Assembly (NCBI GenBank): GCA_013076295.1
Contig: RQOL01000403.1
Location: 18,287-82,286 of the forward strand
Source: Sanderia malayensis
Lineage: Eukaryota > Cnidaria > Scyphozoa > Semaeostomeae > Pelagiidae
Direction of reading: 5' to 3'
DNA length: 64,000 nucleotides
Of the stretch, positions 9,691-22,489 are shown piece by piece. Positions within the stretch are counted from its first letter, which is position 1, and every line of letters starts with the position of its first letter. The position numbers and the translations under genes were made by a program. The notes beneath the pieces are model-generated. The model worked only from the letters and a program-made list of their open reading frames with translations, was not told the origin of the DNA and made no database searches.

Positions 9691-11640
9691 CACACGACGC
9701 CACATTTCTAAAGAAAGTAAAGGTGGGAGGTCGATTCTTCCCCCCTGCCAAGCCACCGCCCCGTGCCCACGCTGCCCCCCTGGAAGCCGCTTCCGAAAGT
9801 TGATAGCTTCAGTGTGAAGTTTGAAAAAAAAAGTTGCCTTCAAAAGTTTAATCAATACTGGAAAATTTAAACTGAATCTGTAATAAAAATTATATCAAAC
9901 TGTAGCTAAGAAAACAGCGAATCCGATAAAAATGTTCACTTTTCTTAACAGTGTTGTTTTGAATTCTAAGAGAGTATTTAGTGCAGCCCAACACCAAAGC
10001 CGTGAAAAAATTTATTCATCAGCCAATTTTAAAAACACAAAAATTCCCCTAACTTTGTAAAAATTTGTCCATTTTAACTCAAATTACACCAACATGAAGC
10101 TGATACCTTGGCGAATAAGTATCGAAAGTAATTGGGTGCATTTGAAATGCTTTTCGAAATTTTAGTTGTACATTTTTGAAGTCCAAGACATGATTTTGTT
10201 GATGAAAAATAGCCGTGAAATTAAACCCGTGAAAAAATAGCATTTAAAACACGATTCACCAACTTTCAAATTAAATTTACGTGGCCAATTTTTGTCCTAC
10301 ACACCCCACGAAAATATCAACATGAAGCTAATAGCTTGGCGAACAATTATCGAAAGTATTTGGGTGAAAAAAACAAAGTTTTGGCAGGTTAAAAATTAAT
10401 TTTCGCAAATGCAAAACACACGTGTGTTGCTTGAAAATTTCGTGTTTTTCAGCAAAATCCAAACTCGGCTAAAACTGTCCAAAAACAGAGGAAAATCAAC
10501 AAAACAAAAAAAACAAAGCCATATAACTTTAGTTCTCGTGCAAATAAACAGTTATCGAAAGTTTAAATGGAGAAAATCGGCCCAGAACGACCCGAGAAAA
10601 TCAAAATTGTCCTCGTGTCTTTGTTAGGCCCTCGGCTCAACACAAAAAACGTGAGGTTAAACAAAACAAAACTCGTGCCATTTTCAGCCAAAAACAATTA
10701 AATAAAAGAAATACCTTGAAATAATTGTTCACCAATTGTCTCCACAGGTCTTGACAACAATTGACACGTCTTTACAATTGATTTCCGGCAGGTATTCACG
10801 TTCAAACCCGAGCAACTTGCCGCCCGTTCAACTAAAAAAACACATGCTTCTAATTGCTCGTTTTGCATCTCATTAACTCCGTCCTCGGAACTTTCTAGAA
10901 GGTCGGAAAACAAAATGGGCCATAACTCCCGAACCGCTGGGGTTAGAAATCAGCGGATTGCTTTACTTTCATCGGCACAGTGCAGCGATCATTTTGATAC
11001 TATTTGGCACCCTTATTGACCCCCAGAAAAAAAGCCTTTGTGATATCAAGGAAATTCCTTTGATTCCATTGTTTTTTCGAACGTCGATTGTTCAAGAAAC
11101 AATAGGTCATTGTTCAGAGTCGGCGGGTCACGTGTGATCACATTTTATTATATATAGACTAGCCGGGGGCACTCGCTACGCTCGCTTCCCGGAGCCCGTC
11201 AAGTACAAAAAGTTTAATGTGGTTGGCGCGCTTCGCGCGCTGCATTCGCTCCCGCTCATGCCCCTTTCAACCCCACGTACAATGGGTTAGCTCGCTGCGC
11301 TCGCCTGTGGTTGGCGCACTTCGTGCGCTGCATTCGCTTACGCTCATGCCCTTTTCAACTCTACATACAATGGGTTAGCTCGCTACGCTCGCCTGTGGTT
11401 GGCGCACTTCGTGCGCTGCATTCGCTTATGCTCATGCCCATACATACATACATACATACATACATACATACATACATAAATACATACCTACCTACATACA
11501 TACATACATACATACATACATACATACAAACATGGGCCGGGTTCGGTCGCTTCGCTCCCTCCCCGGAGCCCGTCAAATAGACAAAGCTTAATCTGGTTGG
11601 CGCGCTTCGCGCGCTGCATTCGCTACCGCTCATGCCCATA
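9691..11640. repeat. Satellite core U4 (long form with internal duplication)
   Basis: The long form starts with GACGCCACATTTCTAAAG and a variant GC head. It then has two diverged copies of the same body segment: about 10,012-10,150 (CCAACATGAAGCTGATACC) and about 10,262-10,400 (CAACATGAAGCTAATAGC). The short forms look like deletions between these. The right end has a module at 11,160-11,265, two short modules beginning near CCACGTACAATGGG and CTACATACAATGGG, (TACA)n at 11,436-11,531 and a final module. Confidence 0.9.
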
Positions 11641-12910
11641 CATACCATACAATACATACCCTACAATACATACCCTACAATACATACCCTACAAAACATA
11701 CCCTACAATACATACCCTACAATACATACCCTACAATACATACCCTACAATACATACCCTACAATACATACCCTACATACATACCCTACAATACATACCC
11801 TACAATAAATACCTACAATACAACCCTACAATACATACCCTACAATACATACCCTACAATACATACCCTACAATACATACCCTACAATACATACCCTACA
11901 ATACATACCCTACAATACATACCCTACAATAAATACCTTACAATACATACCCTACAATAAATACCCTACAATACATACCCTACAATACATACCCTACAAT
12001 ACATACCCTACAATACAAACCCTACAATACATACCCTACAATACATACCCTACAATAAATACCCTACAATAAATACCCTACAATACATACCCTACAATAC
12101 ATACCCTACAATACATACCCTACAACACATACCCTACATAACATACCCTACAATACATACGCTACAATACATACCCTACATAACATACCCTACAATAAAT
12201 ACCCTACAAACATACCCTACATACATACCTACAATACATACCCTACAATACATACCCTACAATACATACCCTACAATACATACCCTACAATAAATACCTT
12301 ACAATACCTACCCTACAATACATACCCTACAATACATACCCGACAATACGAACCCTACAATACATACCCTACAATACATACCCTACGATACATACCTTAC
12401 GATACATACCTTACAATACATACCCTACAATACATACCCTACAATACATACCCCACAATACATACCATACAATACATACCCGACATAACATACCTTACAA
12501 TACATACCCTACAATACATACCCTACATAACATACCCTACAATACATACCCTACAATACATACCCTACAATACATACCCTACAATACATACCCTATAATA
12601 CAAACCCTACAATACATACCCTACAATACATACCCTACATAACATACCCTACAATACATACCCTACAATACATACCCTACAATACATACCCTACACTACA
12701 TACCTTACAATACATACCCTACAATACATACCCTACATACATACCCTACAATACATAACCCACAATATATACCCTACAATACATACCCTACAATAGATAC
12801 CCTACATAACATACCCTACAATACATACCATACAATACATACCCTACAATACATACCCTACAATACATACCCTACAAAACATACCCTACAATACATACCC
12901 TACAATACAT
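11641..12910. repeat. 14-bp minisatellite array A5
   Basis: About 90 units of the 14-bp repeat in one block. Variants with CATAAC, AAATACCTT and deletions of a few bases are interspersed. It ends at the left edge of long core U5 (TTCGACGCAACATTTC). Confidence 0.94.
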
Positions 12911-14720
12911 ACTTCGACGCAACATTTCTAAAGAACGGAAAGGTGGGAGGTCGAATCTCCCCCCCTGCCATGCGACCGCCCCGCGCCCACGCTGCCCCCC
13001 TGAAAGCCGCTTCCGAAAGTTGATAACTTCAGTGTGAAGTTTGAAAAAAAAAGTTGTCTTCAAAAATTTAATCAATCTTGGAAAACTTAAACTCAATCTG
13101 TAATAAAAAATATATCAAACTGTAGCTAAGGAAACAGCGAATCCAATAAATATATTCACATTTCTTAACAGTGTTGTTTTGAATTTTAAGAGAGTATTTA
13201 GTGCAGCCCAACACAAAAGCCGTGAAAAAATTTATTCATCAGCCAACTTTAAGAACACAAAAACTCCACTAACTTGGTCAAAATTTGTCCATTTGAACTC
13301 AAATTACACCAGCATGAAGCTAATACCTTGGCAAATAAATATCGAAAATACTTGGGTGCATATGAAAAGCTTTTCGCAATTTTAGTTGTAAATTTTTGAA
13401 GTCCAAGACATGATTTTCTTCACAAAAAATAGCCCTGAAATCAAACCCGTGCAAAAAATGGCAATTTAAACACGATTCACCAACTTTCAAATTCAATTAG
13501 CGTGACCAATTTTTGTCCTACACACCCCACGAAAATATCAACATGAAGCTAATAGCTTGGCGAACATTTATCGAAAGTATTTGGGTGAAAAAAACAAAGT
13601 TGTGGCAGGTTAAAATTTATTTTTCGCGAATGCAAAACACACGCGTGTGGCTTGAAAATTTCGTGTTTTCCAGCAAAATCCAAACTCGGCCAAAACTGTC
13701 CAAAAACAGAGGAAAATCAACAAAACAAAAAAAACAAGGCCATATAACTTTAGTTCTTGTGTAAATAAACAGTTATCGAAAGTTTAAATGGAGAAAATCG
13801 GCCCAGAACGACCCGAGAAAATCACAATTGTCTTCGTGTTTTGGTTAGGCCCTCGAGCCGAAAGAAATACGTGAGGTTAAACAAAACAAAACTCGTGCTA
13901 TTTAAAGCAAAAAACAATTGAATAAAGGAAATACCTTGAAATAATTGTCCACACATTGTCTCCACAGGTCTTGACAACAATTGACACGTCTTTACAATTG
14001 ATTTCCGGCAGGTATTCACGTTTAAACCCGAGCAACTTGCCGCCGGTTCAACTAAAAAAACACGTGCTTCTCCTTGCTCGTTTTGCATCTCATTAACTCC
14101 GTCCCCGGAACTTTCTAGAAAGTCGGAACACAAAATGGGCCATAACTCCCGAACCGTTTGGAGTAGAAATTAGCCACATACTTTACTGTGATCGGCGCAA
14201 TGCAGCGATCATTTTGATACCAATTAGAACCCTTATTCGCACCACACAAAAAAGCCTTTGTGTTCACAACGAAATTCCTTTGATCCCATTGTTTGGTCGA
14301 ACGTCGACAATGGAGCATTGTTTGGCGGGTTGGGGTCACGTGTCGACGTAGATTATATATATAGGATAGACTAGCCGGGGGCACTCGCTACGCTCGCTTC
14401 CCGGAGCCCCTCAAGTACAAAAAGTTTAATGTGGTTGGCTCGCTTCGCGCGCTGCATTTGCTCCCGCTCATGCCCATACATACATACATACATACATACA
14501 TACATACATACATACATACATACATACATACATACATACATACATACATACATACATACATACATACATACATACATACATACATGAGCCGGGTTCGGTC
14601 GCTTTGCTCCCTCCCCGGAGCCCGTCAAGTAAACAAAGCTTAATCTGGTTGGCGTGCTTCGCGCGCTGCATTCGCTGCCGCTCATGCCCATACATACATA
14701 CATACATACATACATACATA
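12911..14720. repeat. Satellite core U5 (long form)
   Basis: Second long-form core, with the same internal duplication as U4 (copies around 13,240-13,370 and 13,500-13,600). Promoter-like patch: CCTTTGATC 14,277-14,285, CCATTGTTT 14,286-14,294, CACGTG 14,337-14,342 and TATATATATA from about 14,353. Two GC-rich modules flank a (TACA)n. Confidence 0.9.
14476..14584. repeat. (TACA)n microsatellite in core U5
   Basis: About 27 uninterrupted TACA units between the two hairpin modules of core U5, among the purest in the window. This suggests recent expansion. Confidence 0.96.
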
Positions 14721-15892
14721 CCCTACAATACATACCCTACAATACATACCCTACAATACATACCCTACAATACATACCCTACAATACATACCCTACATAA
14801 CATACCCTACTATACATACCCTACAATTCATACCCTACAATACATACCCTACAATACATACCCTACAATACATACCCTACAAAACATACCCTACAATACA
14901 TACCCTACATAACATACCCTACTATACATACCCTACAATTCATACCCTACGATACATACCCTACAATACATACCCTACAATACATACCCTACAATACATA
15001 CCCTACAATACATACCCTACAATACATACCCTACAATACATACCCTACAATACATATCCTACATAACATACCCTACAATACATACCCTACATAACATACC
15101 CTACAATACATACCCTACAATACATACCCTACAATACATACCCTACAATACATACCCTACAATACATACCCTACAATACATACCCTACATAACATACCCT
15201 ACTATACATACCCTACAATCATACCCTACAATACATACCCTACAATACATACCCTACAATACATACCCTACAATACATACCCTACAATACATACCCTACA
15301 TAACATACCCTACTATACATACCCTACAATTCATACCCTACGATACATACCCTACAATACATACCCTACAATACATACCCTACAATACATACCCTACAAT
15401 ACATACCCTACAATACATACCCTACAATACATACCCTACATAACATACCCTACAATACATACCCTACATAACATACCCTACAATACATACCCTACAATAC
15501 ATACCCTACATAACAAACCCTACTATACATACCCTACAATACATACCCTACAATACATACCCTACAATACATACCCTACAATACATACCCTACAATACAT
15601 ACCCTACAATAAATACCTACAATACATACCCTACAAACATACCCTACAATACATTCCCTACAATACATACCCTACAATACATACCCTACAATACATACCT
15701 TACAATACATATCCTACAATAAATTTCCTACAATACATACCCTACCATAAATACCCTACCATACATACCCTAAAATACATACCCTACAATACATACCCTA
15801 CAATACAAACCCTACAATACATACCCTACGATACATACCCTACAATACATACCCTACAATACATACCCTATAATACATACCCTACAATAAAT
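14721..15892. repeat. 14-bp minisatellite array A6
   Basis: About 84 units with a higher-order pattern in which CATAACATACCCTACTATAC recurs. The last about 100 bp match, base for base, the left flank of the empty LINE sites in arrays A2 and A9. LINE copy 2 begins right after AATAAAT at 15,892. Confidence 0.93.
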
Positions 15893-16253
15893 GTATAACT
15901 ACATACCCTACAATGTATTGTACAGGAGGTTGTCAACGTAGAGGACGGACGTGTTTTTTTCTCGGGATAGAAATATACATATCAAATCGAAATTTTTCAT
16001 ATTTATGTTGAACTATCAGATCAAATAGCTGGCTTACTAATTAAACTGATTATTATTTAAAATCACGCACGCTGGAAACGTCGAAGGCAACAACTTTGTG
16101 AAAGCGAAAGAAGTTTATTTGGCGAACGAGCTGCCTATTTTGGGCCTAAGTGGCCTAATTTCAATTGTGGCGCGAAAATTGCTTAGAAGAATACCAGTCG
16201 CAAGTTTCATCAGTCTGCTTTCATTTTAGCTGTAGATAAAGCTAAATATTTAA
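15893..16253 (+). promoter_or_regulatory. LINE 5' UTR / putative internal promoter, copy 2
   Basis: About 360 bp of unique sequence between the minisatellite and the ORF1 ATG. LINEs usually carry an internal promoter here. GGCGCGAAAA at 16,169-16,178 matches the E2F consensus. In copy 3 the site is longer and nearly palindromic (TTTTGGCGCGAAAA, 27,221-27,232 region). No TATA box is evident. Promoter function is inferred. Confidence 0.5.
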
Positions 16254-17819
16254 ATGGCAGAGAATACGGTTCTTGAACCCCAAGAAGTAGAGGAACTCAT
16301 AATAGACACGATAGAAAATATTCAAGGCAAAAGGAAGCGAGCAAATTCAACTTCAGTATGCAAGTCTTTGAAGAAGACACATGGGCTAAATGACTCAACA
16401 ACTGCGCTGCAATTGACAATGATGTTGGCCGAAGGAAAAATTGAGGATACCAAAACTGGGGGCACTGAATCATTTCGAGTGTGTGAAAAAGCCAGAAAAA
16501 TTTCCGAAGAAGAAGAGAGACTCCACGAATGCAGAAATGGGCTTTTGTCTGCTGCTGATCCAAACGCTCAAAGGAAGGTGTCTTATAAGGGAGATTCAGA
16601 TGTGCAGGAAATATCATGCAATGAAAAAAACAGTGGGAGCACTGGCAATATGGAAATAAACAGTCAATTAGAGGACAGATTTCAAAAAATTGAAAAGCAG
16701 CTAATTACCATTCTGGAAAGACTTAATAAAACTAACACAAAGAATACCACTGATACTGCAAGTATGCAAGACAGGCAAAACGAATTTCAAGAAATTTTAA
16801 CAAAAAATAACTTATTAGAAAGAGAAAAAAGGATTCTGAAAGATGAAAATTTTGCACTGAGGCTGCAAATTGCTGATCTAAGAGAAAATCTTGGTAAAAA
16901 TCTTAATAATGATTTGAATAAAAATCGAGGAAAAAATTTGAATAAAAATGATGGCAAAAATATTGAAACAGAGCCTTGGCAACTCCCCAAGCGCATAGTT
17001 AAGTCACGTCAGTGCAATGAAAACTCAATTGAAACAAGAAATAGATTTAATGGCTTAGAAAGAAATATAGAGGATCCTATCTTTTCTATGGAATTTCCAA
17101 AGCTGCAAAGAGCTTTACAACAGTGTGAGGATATTGACAGGCAAAAAGCACGACCCCAATTTTCCCAAAGCGTTAAATCAACTTATACAGATGAAAATTT
17201 TCAACGTGTTGTCCCTGGAGAACTTAGTTATGCTGAAGCCGGAGCAAAACCACGCAAGACATTGTTGAACGATACCATATCACAAAGCAGACAGCCTTTG
17301 GATGATCGTAGGAAGCCAACAATTACAGTAATCGGAGACTCCATCGTACGGGGGATACGAAAGCAAGAAATCAATCGTAACGTACGTCGATGTAACTCGT
17401 ATGTCAAATCATTTCCCGGAGCAACGACCCAAGACATGGAATCTTATATGATACCAACCCTGAAAAGAAGCCCTGATGTTTTAATCTTGCATTGTGGGAC
17501 TAATGATTTAAGGAAAGATGATCCTGAAAAAATTGCTGAAAAAATCACTAGTGTGGCAACACAAGCAAAAAATTCCGTTCCCAAAGTGGCTGTTTCAAGT
17601 TTATTAACAAGAGGCGACTCCTACCTACTGGAAGAAAAAAGAGTAAGAGTGAATATTCTGTTGAAAAAATAACTGGCAGAAAATGGAATCGATTTCATTG
17701 AACACAAAGAATTTGAAACAGATTGGCGGTACCTGCTACACGACGATGGAATTCATCTGAACAATGATGGGACAAACGTCTTAGGAAATGACTTAGTAAA
17801 CTATTTAAACAATGTTTGA
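16254..17819 (+). pseudogene. LINE ORF1 with coiled coil and SGNH hydrolase, copy 2 (one stop)
   Basis: ORF1 protein, expected to bind LINE RNA and form the RNP. ATG at 16,254; the natural TGA is at 17,817-17,819 (521 codons). The N-terminal 120 residues are polar. A coiled coil follows at about residues 135-230 (LEDRFQKIEKQLITILERL, heptad-like), then an Asn/Lys repeat (NLNKNDGKN) and a C-terminal SGNH/GDSL hydrolase from about residue 355. Its blocks are VIGDSIVRG (nucleophile Ser), GTNDL and DGIHLNNDG. A C-to-A change gives an in-frame TAA at 17,670-17,672, cutting off the last 49 residues including the catalytic His. ORF1 proteins with this esterase domain are typical of CR1/L2 elements. 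Confidence 0.9.
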
Positions 17820-17825
17820 CTATCC
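17817..17825 (+). promoter_or_regulatory. Candidate stop-codon readthrough site (TGA CTA)
   Basis: The ORF1 stop reads TGA CTA TCC, and ORF2 follows in the same frame with no in-frame ATG for about 175 codons. TGA followed by CTA is an established leaky-stop context in animals and RNA viruses. Copy 3 (28,870-28,878) has the same context; copies 1 (125-133) and 4 (40,497-40,505) read TGA CTC. An ATG overlapping the stop (ATGTTTGA) opens only a 17-codon ORF in another frame. Confidence 0.5.
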
Positions 17826-19452
17826 TCGGAAAATTTGGAATATGACAGAAACTGCATACCTGAAATAAAACCAACAGAGCCAACAACAAAAAATAAGCTA
17901 AGTATTCAAACAAATTCTATTACTAGTGTATCGGTAAAGCCACATACAACAATTTTCCTACACCCCGTAGAAAACAACCAATGTAATGGTTGTAATGGTA
18001 ATAATGACTCAAGGCCAGTTGAGTGTTCTACAAGTAGCCCCAGCTTAGGAAATGGGTCATATGAAAATTTCAATTTATCCTCAACTTTCTCAAATAGCTC
18101 AAATGTGCCTAGTGAATGTTCTTTGTCTACATTTTCAACTATATCTACGGATGCAAATATTTCTCAGTCGCAACAAGTTTATAATAAGCAAATGATGGAA
18201 CATATGGGTGCCTATTTATTAGATTTGTTATGTGGATTCCGACAAGGGTACAATGCACAACATGCCTTGACTCGTTTTATAGAAATGTGCAAAATGTTCT
18301 TGGATAAGGGAGGAAAGGCTGGGGCCGTATTAATGGACCTATCAAAAGCATTCGATTGTGTAAAGCATGATCTTCTTATTGCCAAATTGCATGCTTACGG
18401 CTTCAGTCGTGATGCGTTGATGTTTCTGAACAGTTATTTAAGTGAAAGGCAACAGAGAGTTAAAATAAATAGTTCGTTTAGTTCTACACAAAAACTGAAA
18501 TTGGGTGTTCCACAGGGGTCGGTTTTAGGACCTCTACTTTTTAACATCTATTTGAACGATTTGTTACTCTCTCAATGATATAGAAATTTGCAATTATGCT
18601 GATGATACCACTTTATATACATGTGACCAAAACTTGCAAAATGTAGTGGAAAGGCTTGAGAATGACTCTCAAAAGGTAATAAAATGGTTTTCTGACAACT
18701 ACCTAAAATTAAATGAAGATAAATGTCATTTTTTAGCATTAGGTCCTTCCCCTGACGAACCTATTACCATTACGATTGGCAATACACCTATACAGAGCAG
18801 TAATCATGAAAAATTGCTTGGTATTATTATAGACAATAAATTGACATTTGAACAACATGTTGCTGGGCTATGTAAAAAGGCAAGTAATAAATTATATGCT
18901 CTCTCACGTATTGTTCCATTTCTAGATCAAAGTAAACTAAGGTTTTTAATGCAAGCTTTTATAAACAGCCAGTTTCAATATTGTCCCCTTGTTTGGATGT
19001 TCCATAGTCGTAAACTACATCAGAAAATTAATAAAATCCAAGAGAGAGCACTGAGGATTACCTTCCAGGATTCTGAATCCAGTTTTGAGGGCTTACTTGA
19101 AAAGGATAAATCCATAACTGTGCATCAGAAAAACTTACAATTTTTGATGACCGAAATGTACAAGACTAAAAATGATTTAAATCCAGTGTTTATGAAAGAG
19201 ATCTTTTGTGAAAATGACAATCACTATAATCTGAGAAATGGGAATGAATTTTCTGCTCCCAGAATTAGAACAGTAAAATATGGCTCGGAATCAATTCGTT
19301 TTAGAGGCCCACAAGCTTGGGCTACTGTTCCTCGGATTATTAAATGTTCCAGAACTTTGAAAGAATTCAAAAACCAAATAAAATTTTGGTCTGGTGAAAC
19401 CTGCCACTGCCGACTGTGCCAAATTTTTGTTCAAAATCTAGGCTTCATTTAA
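17820..19452 (+). pseudogene. LINE ORF2, copy 2: endonuclease and RT start deleted
   Basis: After the ORF1 stop comes the Ser/Asn/Thr-rich linker. At 18,180-18,184 the sequence jumps into the RT (KQMMEHMGAYL), losing the whole endonuclease and the first RT motifs, about 1.7 kb. The deletion keeps the frame, with three extra bases (ATA) at the join. The retained RT includes GVPQGSVLG with the canonical Gly and YADD. A two-base loss at about 18,570 (CTCTATC to CTCTC) breaks the frame before YADD. It cannot encode a working ORF2 protein. Confidence 0.9.
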
Positions 19453-19646
19453 AATCACATTAACATTTGTAACATTTGCATCTAATCTGTTATTAACATT
19501 TGTGTAAATTGAATCTTTTTATTTGTAATTTGAATTTTGTATTGTGAAATCTTAAATATCAGTAGTTGGCCTAAATTAGCTTTAGTATAGCTATATATCC
19601 AGCCAACTTTAAATAAATTAGTAATATCAATAATAATAATAATAAT

Positions 19647-20546
19647 ACCCTAAAATACATACCCTACAATAAATACCTTACAATAAATACCCTACAATAC
19701 ATACCCTAAAATACATACCCTACAATAAATACCTTACAATAAATACCCTACAATACATACCCTACAATACATACCCTACAATAAATACCCCACGATACAT
19801 ACCCTACAATACATACCCTACAATACATACCCTACAATACATACCCTACAATACATACCCTACAATACATACCCTGCAATAAATACCTTACAATACATAC
19901 CCTACAATACATACCCTACAATCCATACCATACAATACATACCCTACAATACATACTACGACGCAACATTTCTAAAGAAAGATACCCTAAAATACATACC
20001 CTACATAACATACCCTACAAAACATACCCTACAATACATACCCTACAATACTTACCCTACAATACATACCTTACAATACATACCCTACAATACATACCCT
20101 ACAATACATACCCTACAATACATACTTTACAATACATACCCTACAACACATACCCTACAATACATACCCTACAATACAAACCCTACAATACATACCCTAC
20201 AATACATACCCTACAATACATACCCTACATAACATACCCTACTATACATACCCTACAATACATACCCTACAATACATACCCTACAATAAACACTCTACAA
20301 TACATACCCTACAATACATACCCTACAATAAATACCCTACAATACATACCCTACATAATATACCCTACAAACATACCCTACAATACATACCCTACAATAC
20401 ATACCCTACAATACATACCCTACAATACATACCCTACAATAAATACCATACAATACATACCCTGCAATACATACACTACAATACATACCCTACAATAAAT
20501 ACCATACAATACATACCCTACAATGCATACCCTACAATACATACCC
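19647..20546. repeat. 14-bp minisatellite array A7
   Basis: About 64 units. It starts with the common LINE 3' flank, which is itself locally duplicated (CCCTAAAATACATACC occurs twice within about 60 bp). The core-edge marker GACGCAACATTTC is at about 19,958. Confidence 0.94.
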
Positions 20547-22040
20547 TACCATACTTCCCGCTGGCAAGCGACCACCCAGCGCCCACCCTGCCGCCCCCCT
20601 AAAAGCCGTTTCTTCTGAAAGTGAAAAAATGAATTCATCAACCTACTTTACAGACACTAAAACTTTCAAATTTAATTAACGTGGCCAATTTTTGTCCTGC
20701 AGAACCCACGAAAATATCAACATTAAGCTAATAGCTTGGCGAACATTTATCGAAGGTATTTGGGTGAAAAAAACAAAGTTGTGGAAGGTTAAAAATTAAT
20801 TTTCGCAAATGCAAAACACACGCGTGTTGCTTGAAAATTTCGTGTTTTGCAGCAAAACCCAAACTCGGCCAAAACTGTCCAAAAACAGAGGAAAATCGAC
20901 AAAACAAAAAAACAACCCCAGATAACTTTAGTTCTCGTGTAAATAAACAGTTATCGAAAGTTTAAATGGATAAAATCGGCCCAGAACGACCCAAGAAAAT
21001 CAAAATTGTCTTCGTGTTTTGGTTAGGCCCTCGAGCCGAAAGAAAAACGTGAGGTGAAACAAAACAAAACTCGTGCAATTTAAAGCCAAAAACAATTGAA
21101 TAAAAAAAATACCTTGAAATAATTGTCCACCAATTGTCTCCACAGGTCTTGACAACAATTGACACGTCTTACAATTGATTTCCGGCAGGTATTCACGTTT
21201 AAACCCGAGCAACTTGCCGCCCGCTCAACTAAAAAAACGCGTGCTTCTCCCTGCTCGTTTTGCATCTCATTAACTCCGTCCTCGGAACTTTCTAGAAAGT
21301 CGGAACACAAAATGGGCCAAAACTCCCCAACGGTTTGGAGTAGAAATTCGTGGAAAGCTTTACTGTGATCAGCGCAATGCAGAAATCATTTTGATACCAA
21401 TTTGCACCCTTATTGACCCCCCAAAAAAAAGCCTTTCTGTTCACAACGAAATTCCTTTGATCCCATTATTTTTTCGAACGTCGATTGTTCAAGAAACAAT
21501 AGGTCATTGTTCACAGTCGGCGGGTCACGTGTCGACGTAGATTATATAATAGAGACTAGCCGGGGGCCCGGTCGCTACGCTCCCTCCCCAGAGCCCCTTA
21601 AGTAACAAAAGTTTAATTTGGTTGGCACGCTTCGCGCGCTGCATTCGCTTCCGCTCATGCCCATACATACATACATACATACATACATACATACCTGAAT
21701 ACATACATGCATACATACATACATACATACATACATACATACATGAGCCGGGTTCGGTCGCTTCGCTCCCTCCCCGGAGCCACGCAAGTAAACAAAGCTT
21801 AATCTGGTTGGCGCGCTCCGCGCGCTGCATTCGCTACCGCCCCTGCCCATACATACATACATACATAGATACATACATACCTACATACCTACATACATAA
21901 ATACATACATGCATACATACATACATACATACATGAGCCGGGTTCGGTCGCTTCGCTCCCTCCCCGGAGCCCGTCAAGTAGACAAAGCTTAATCTGGTTG
22001 GCGCGCTTCGCGCACTGCATTCGCTACTGCTCATGCCCAT
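20547..22040. repeat. Satellite core U6 (short form, three hairpin modules)
   Basis: GC head, body, a degraded promoter-like patch (CCTTTGATC followed by CCATTATTT), CACGTG and TTATATAA, then three modules separated by (TACA)n at about 21,660-21,744 and 21,846-21,935. The hairpin at 21,811-21,825 has loop TCC instead of TTC with an intact stem. Confidence 0.9.
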
Positions 22041-22489
22041 ACATACATACATACCCTACAATACATACCCTACAATACATACCCTACAATAAATACCCTA
22101 CAATACATACCTTACAATACCAACCCTACAATAAATACCCTACAATACATACCCTACAATACATACCCTACAATACATACCCTACAATACATACCCTACA
22201 ATACATACCCTACGATACATACCCTACATTACATACCCTACAATAAATACCCTACAATACATACCCTACGATGCATACCCTACAATACATACCCTACAAT
22301 ACATACCCTACAATACATACCCTACAATACATACCCTACAATACATACCCTACATTACATACACTACCATACATACCCTACAATACATACCGTACAATAA
22401 ATACCTTACAATACATACCCTACAATACATACCCTACAATACATACCCTACGATACATACCCTACAATACATACCCTACAATACATACC
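22041..22489. repeat. 14-bp minisatellite array A8
   Basis: About 32 units of the 14-bp repeat, close to the consensus, with some CATTAC and CGATAC variants. Confidence 0.94.

Larger units (their letters stand above)
15893..19646 (+). mobile_element. CR1/L2-type LINE, copy 2 (full 5' end, internal deletion)
   Basis: Complete at both ends: 5' UTR from 15,893, ORF1, ORF2 and an (AAT)n tail ending at 19,646. About 1.7 kb of ORF2 is deleted at 18,180-18,184. It shares the deletion, the 5' end and both flanks with copy 3, which lies 11,054 bp downstream, so the two are segmental duplicates. The first bases after the left flank (GTATAACTACATACCC) contain a scrap of minisatellite before the LINE proper, a filler that could come from 5'-end joining. 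Confidence 0.95.

Noticed and set aside
16297..16617. Minus-strand ORFs opposite LINE ORF1
   Set aside because: Shadows of the plus-strand coding frame with no independent support.
17812..17870. Stop-start coupled reinitiation at ATGTTTGA for ORF2
   Set aside because: The overlapping ATG opens a frame that ends after 17 codons and is not the ORF2 frame.
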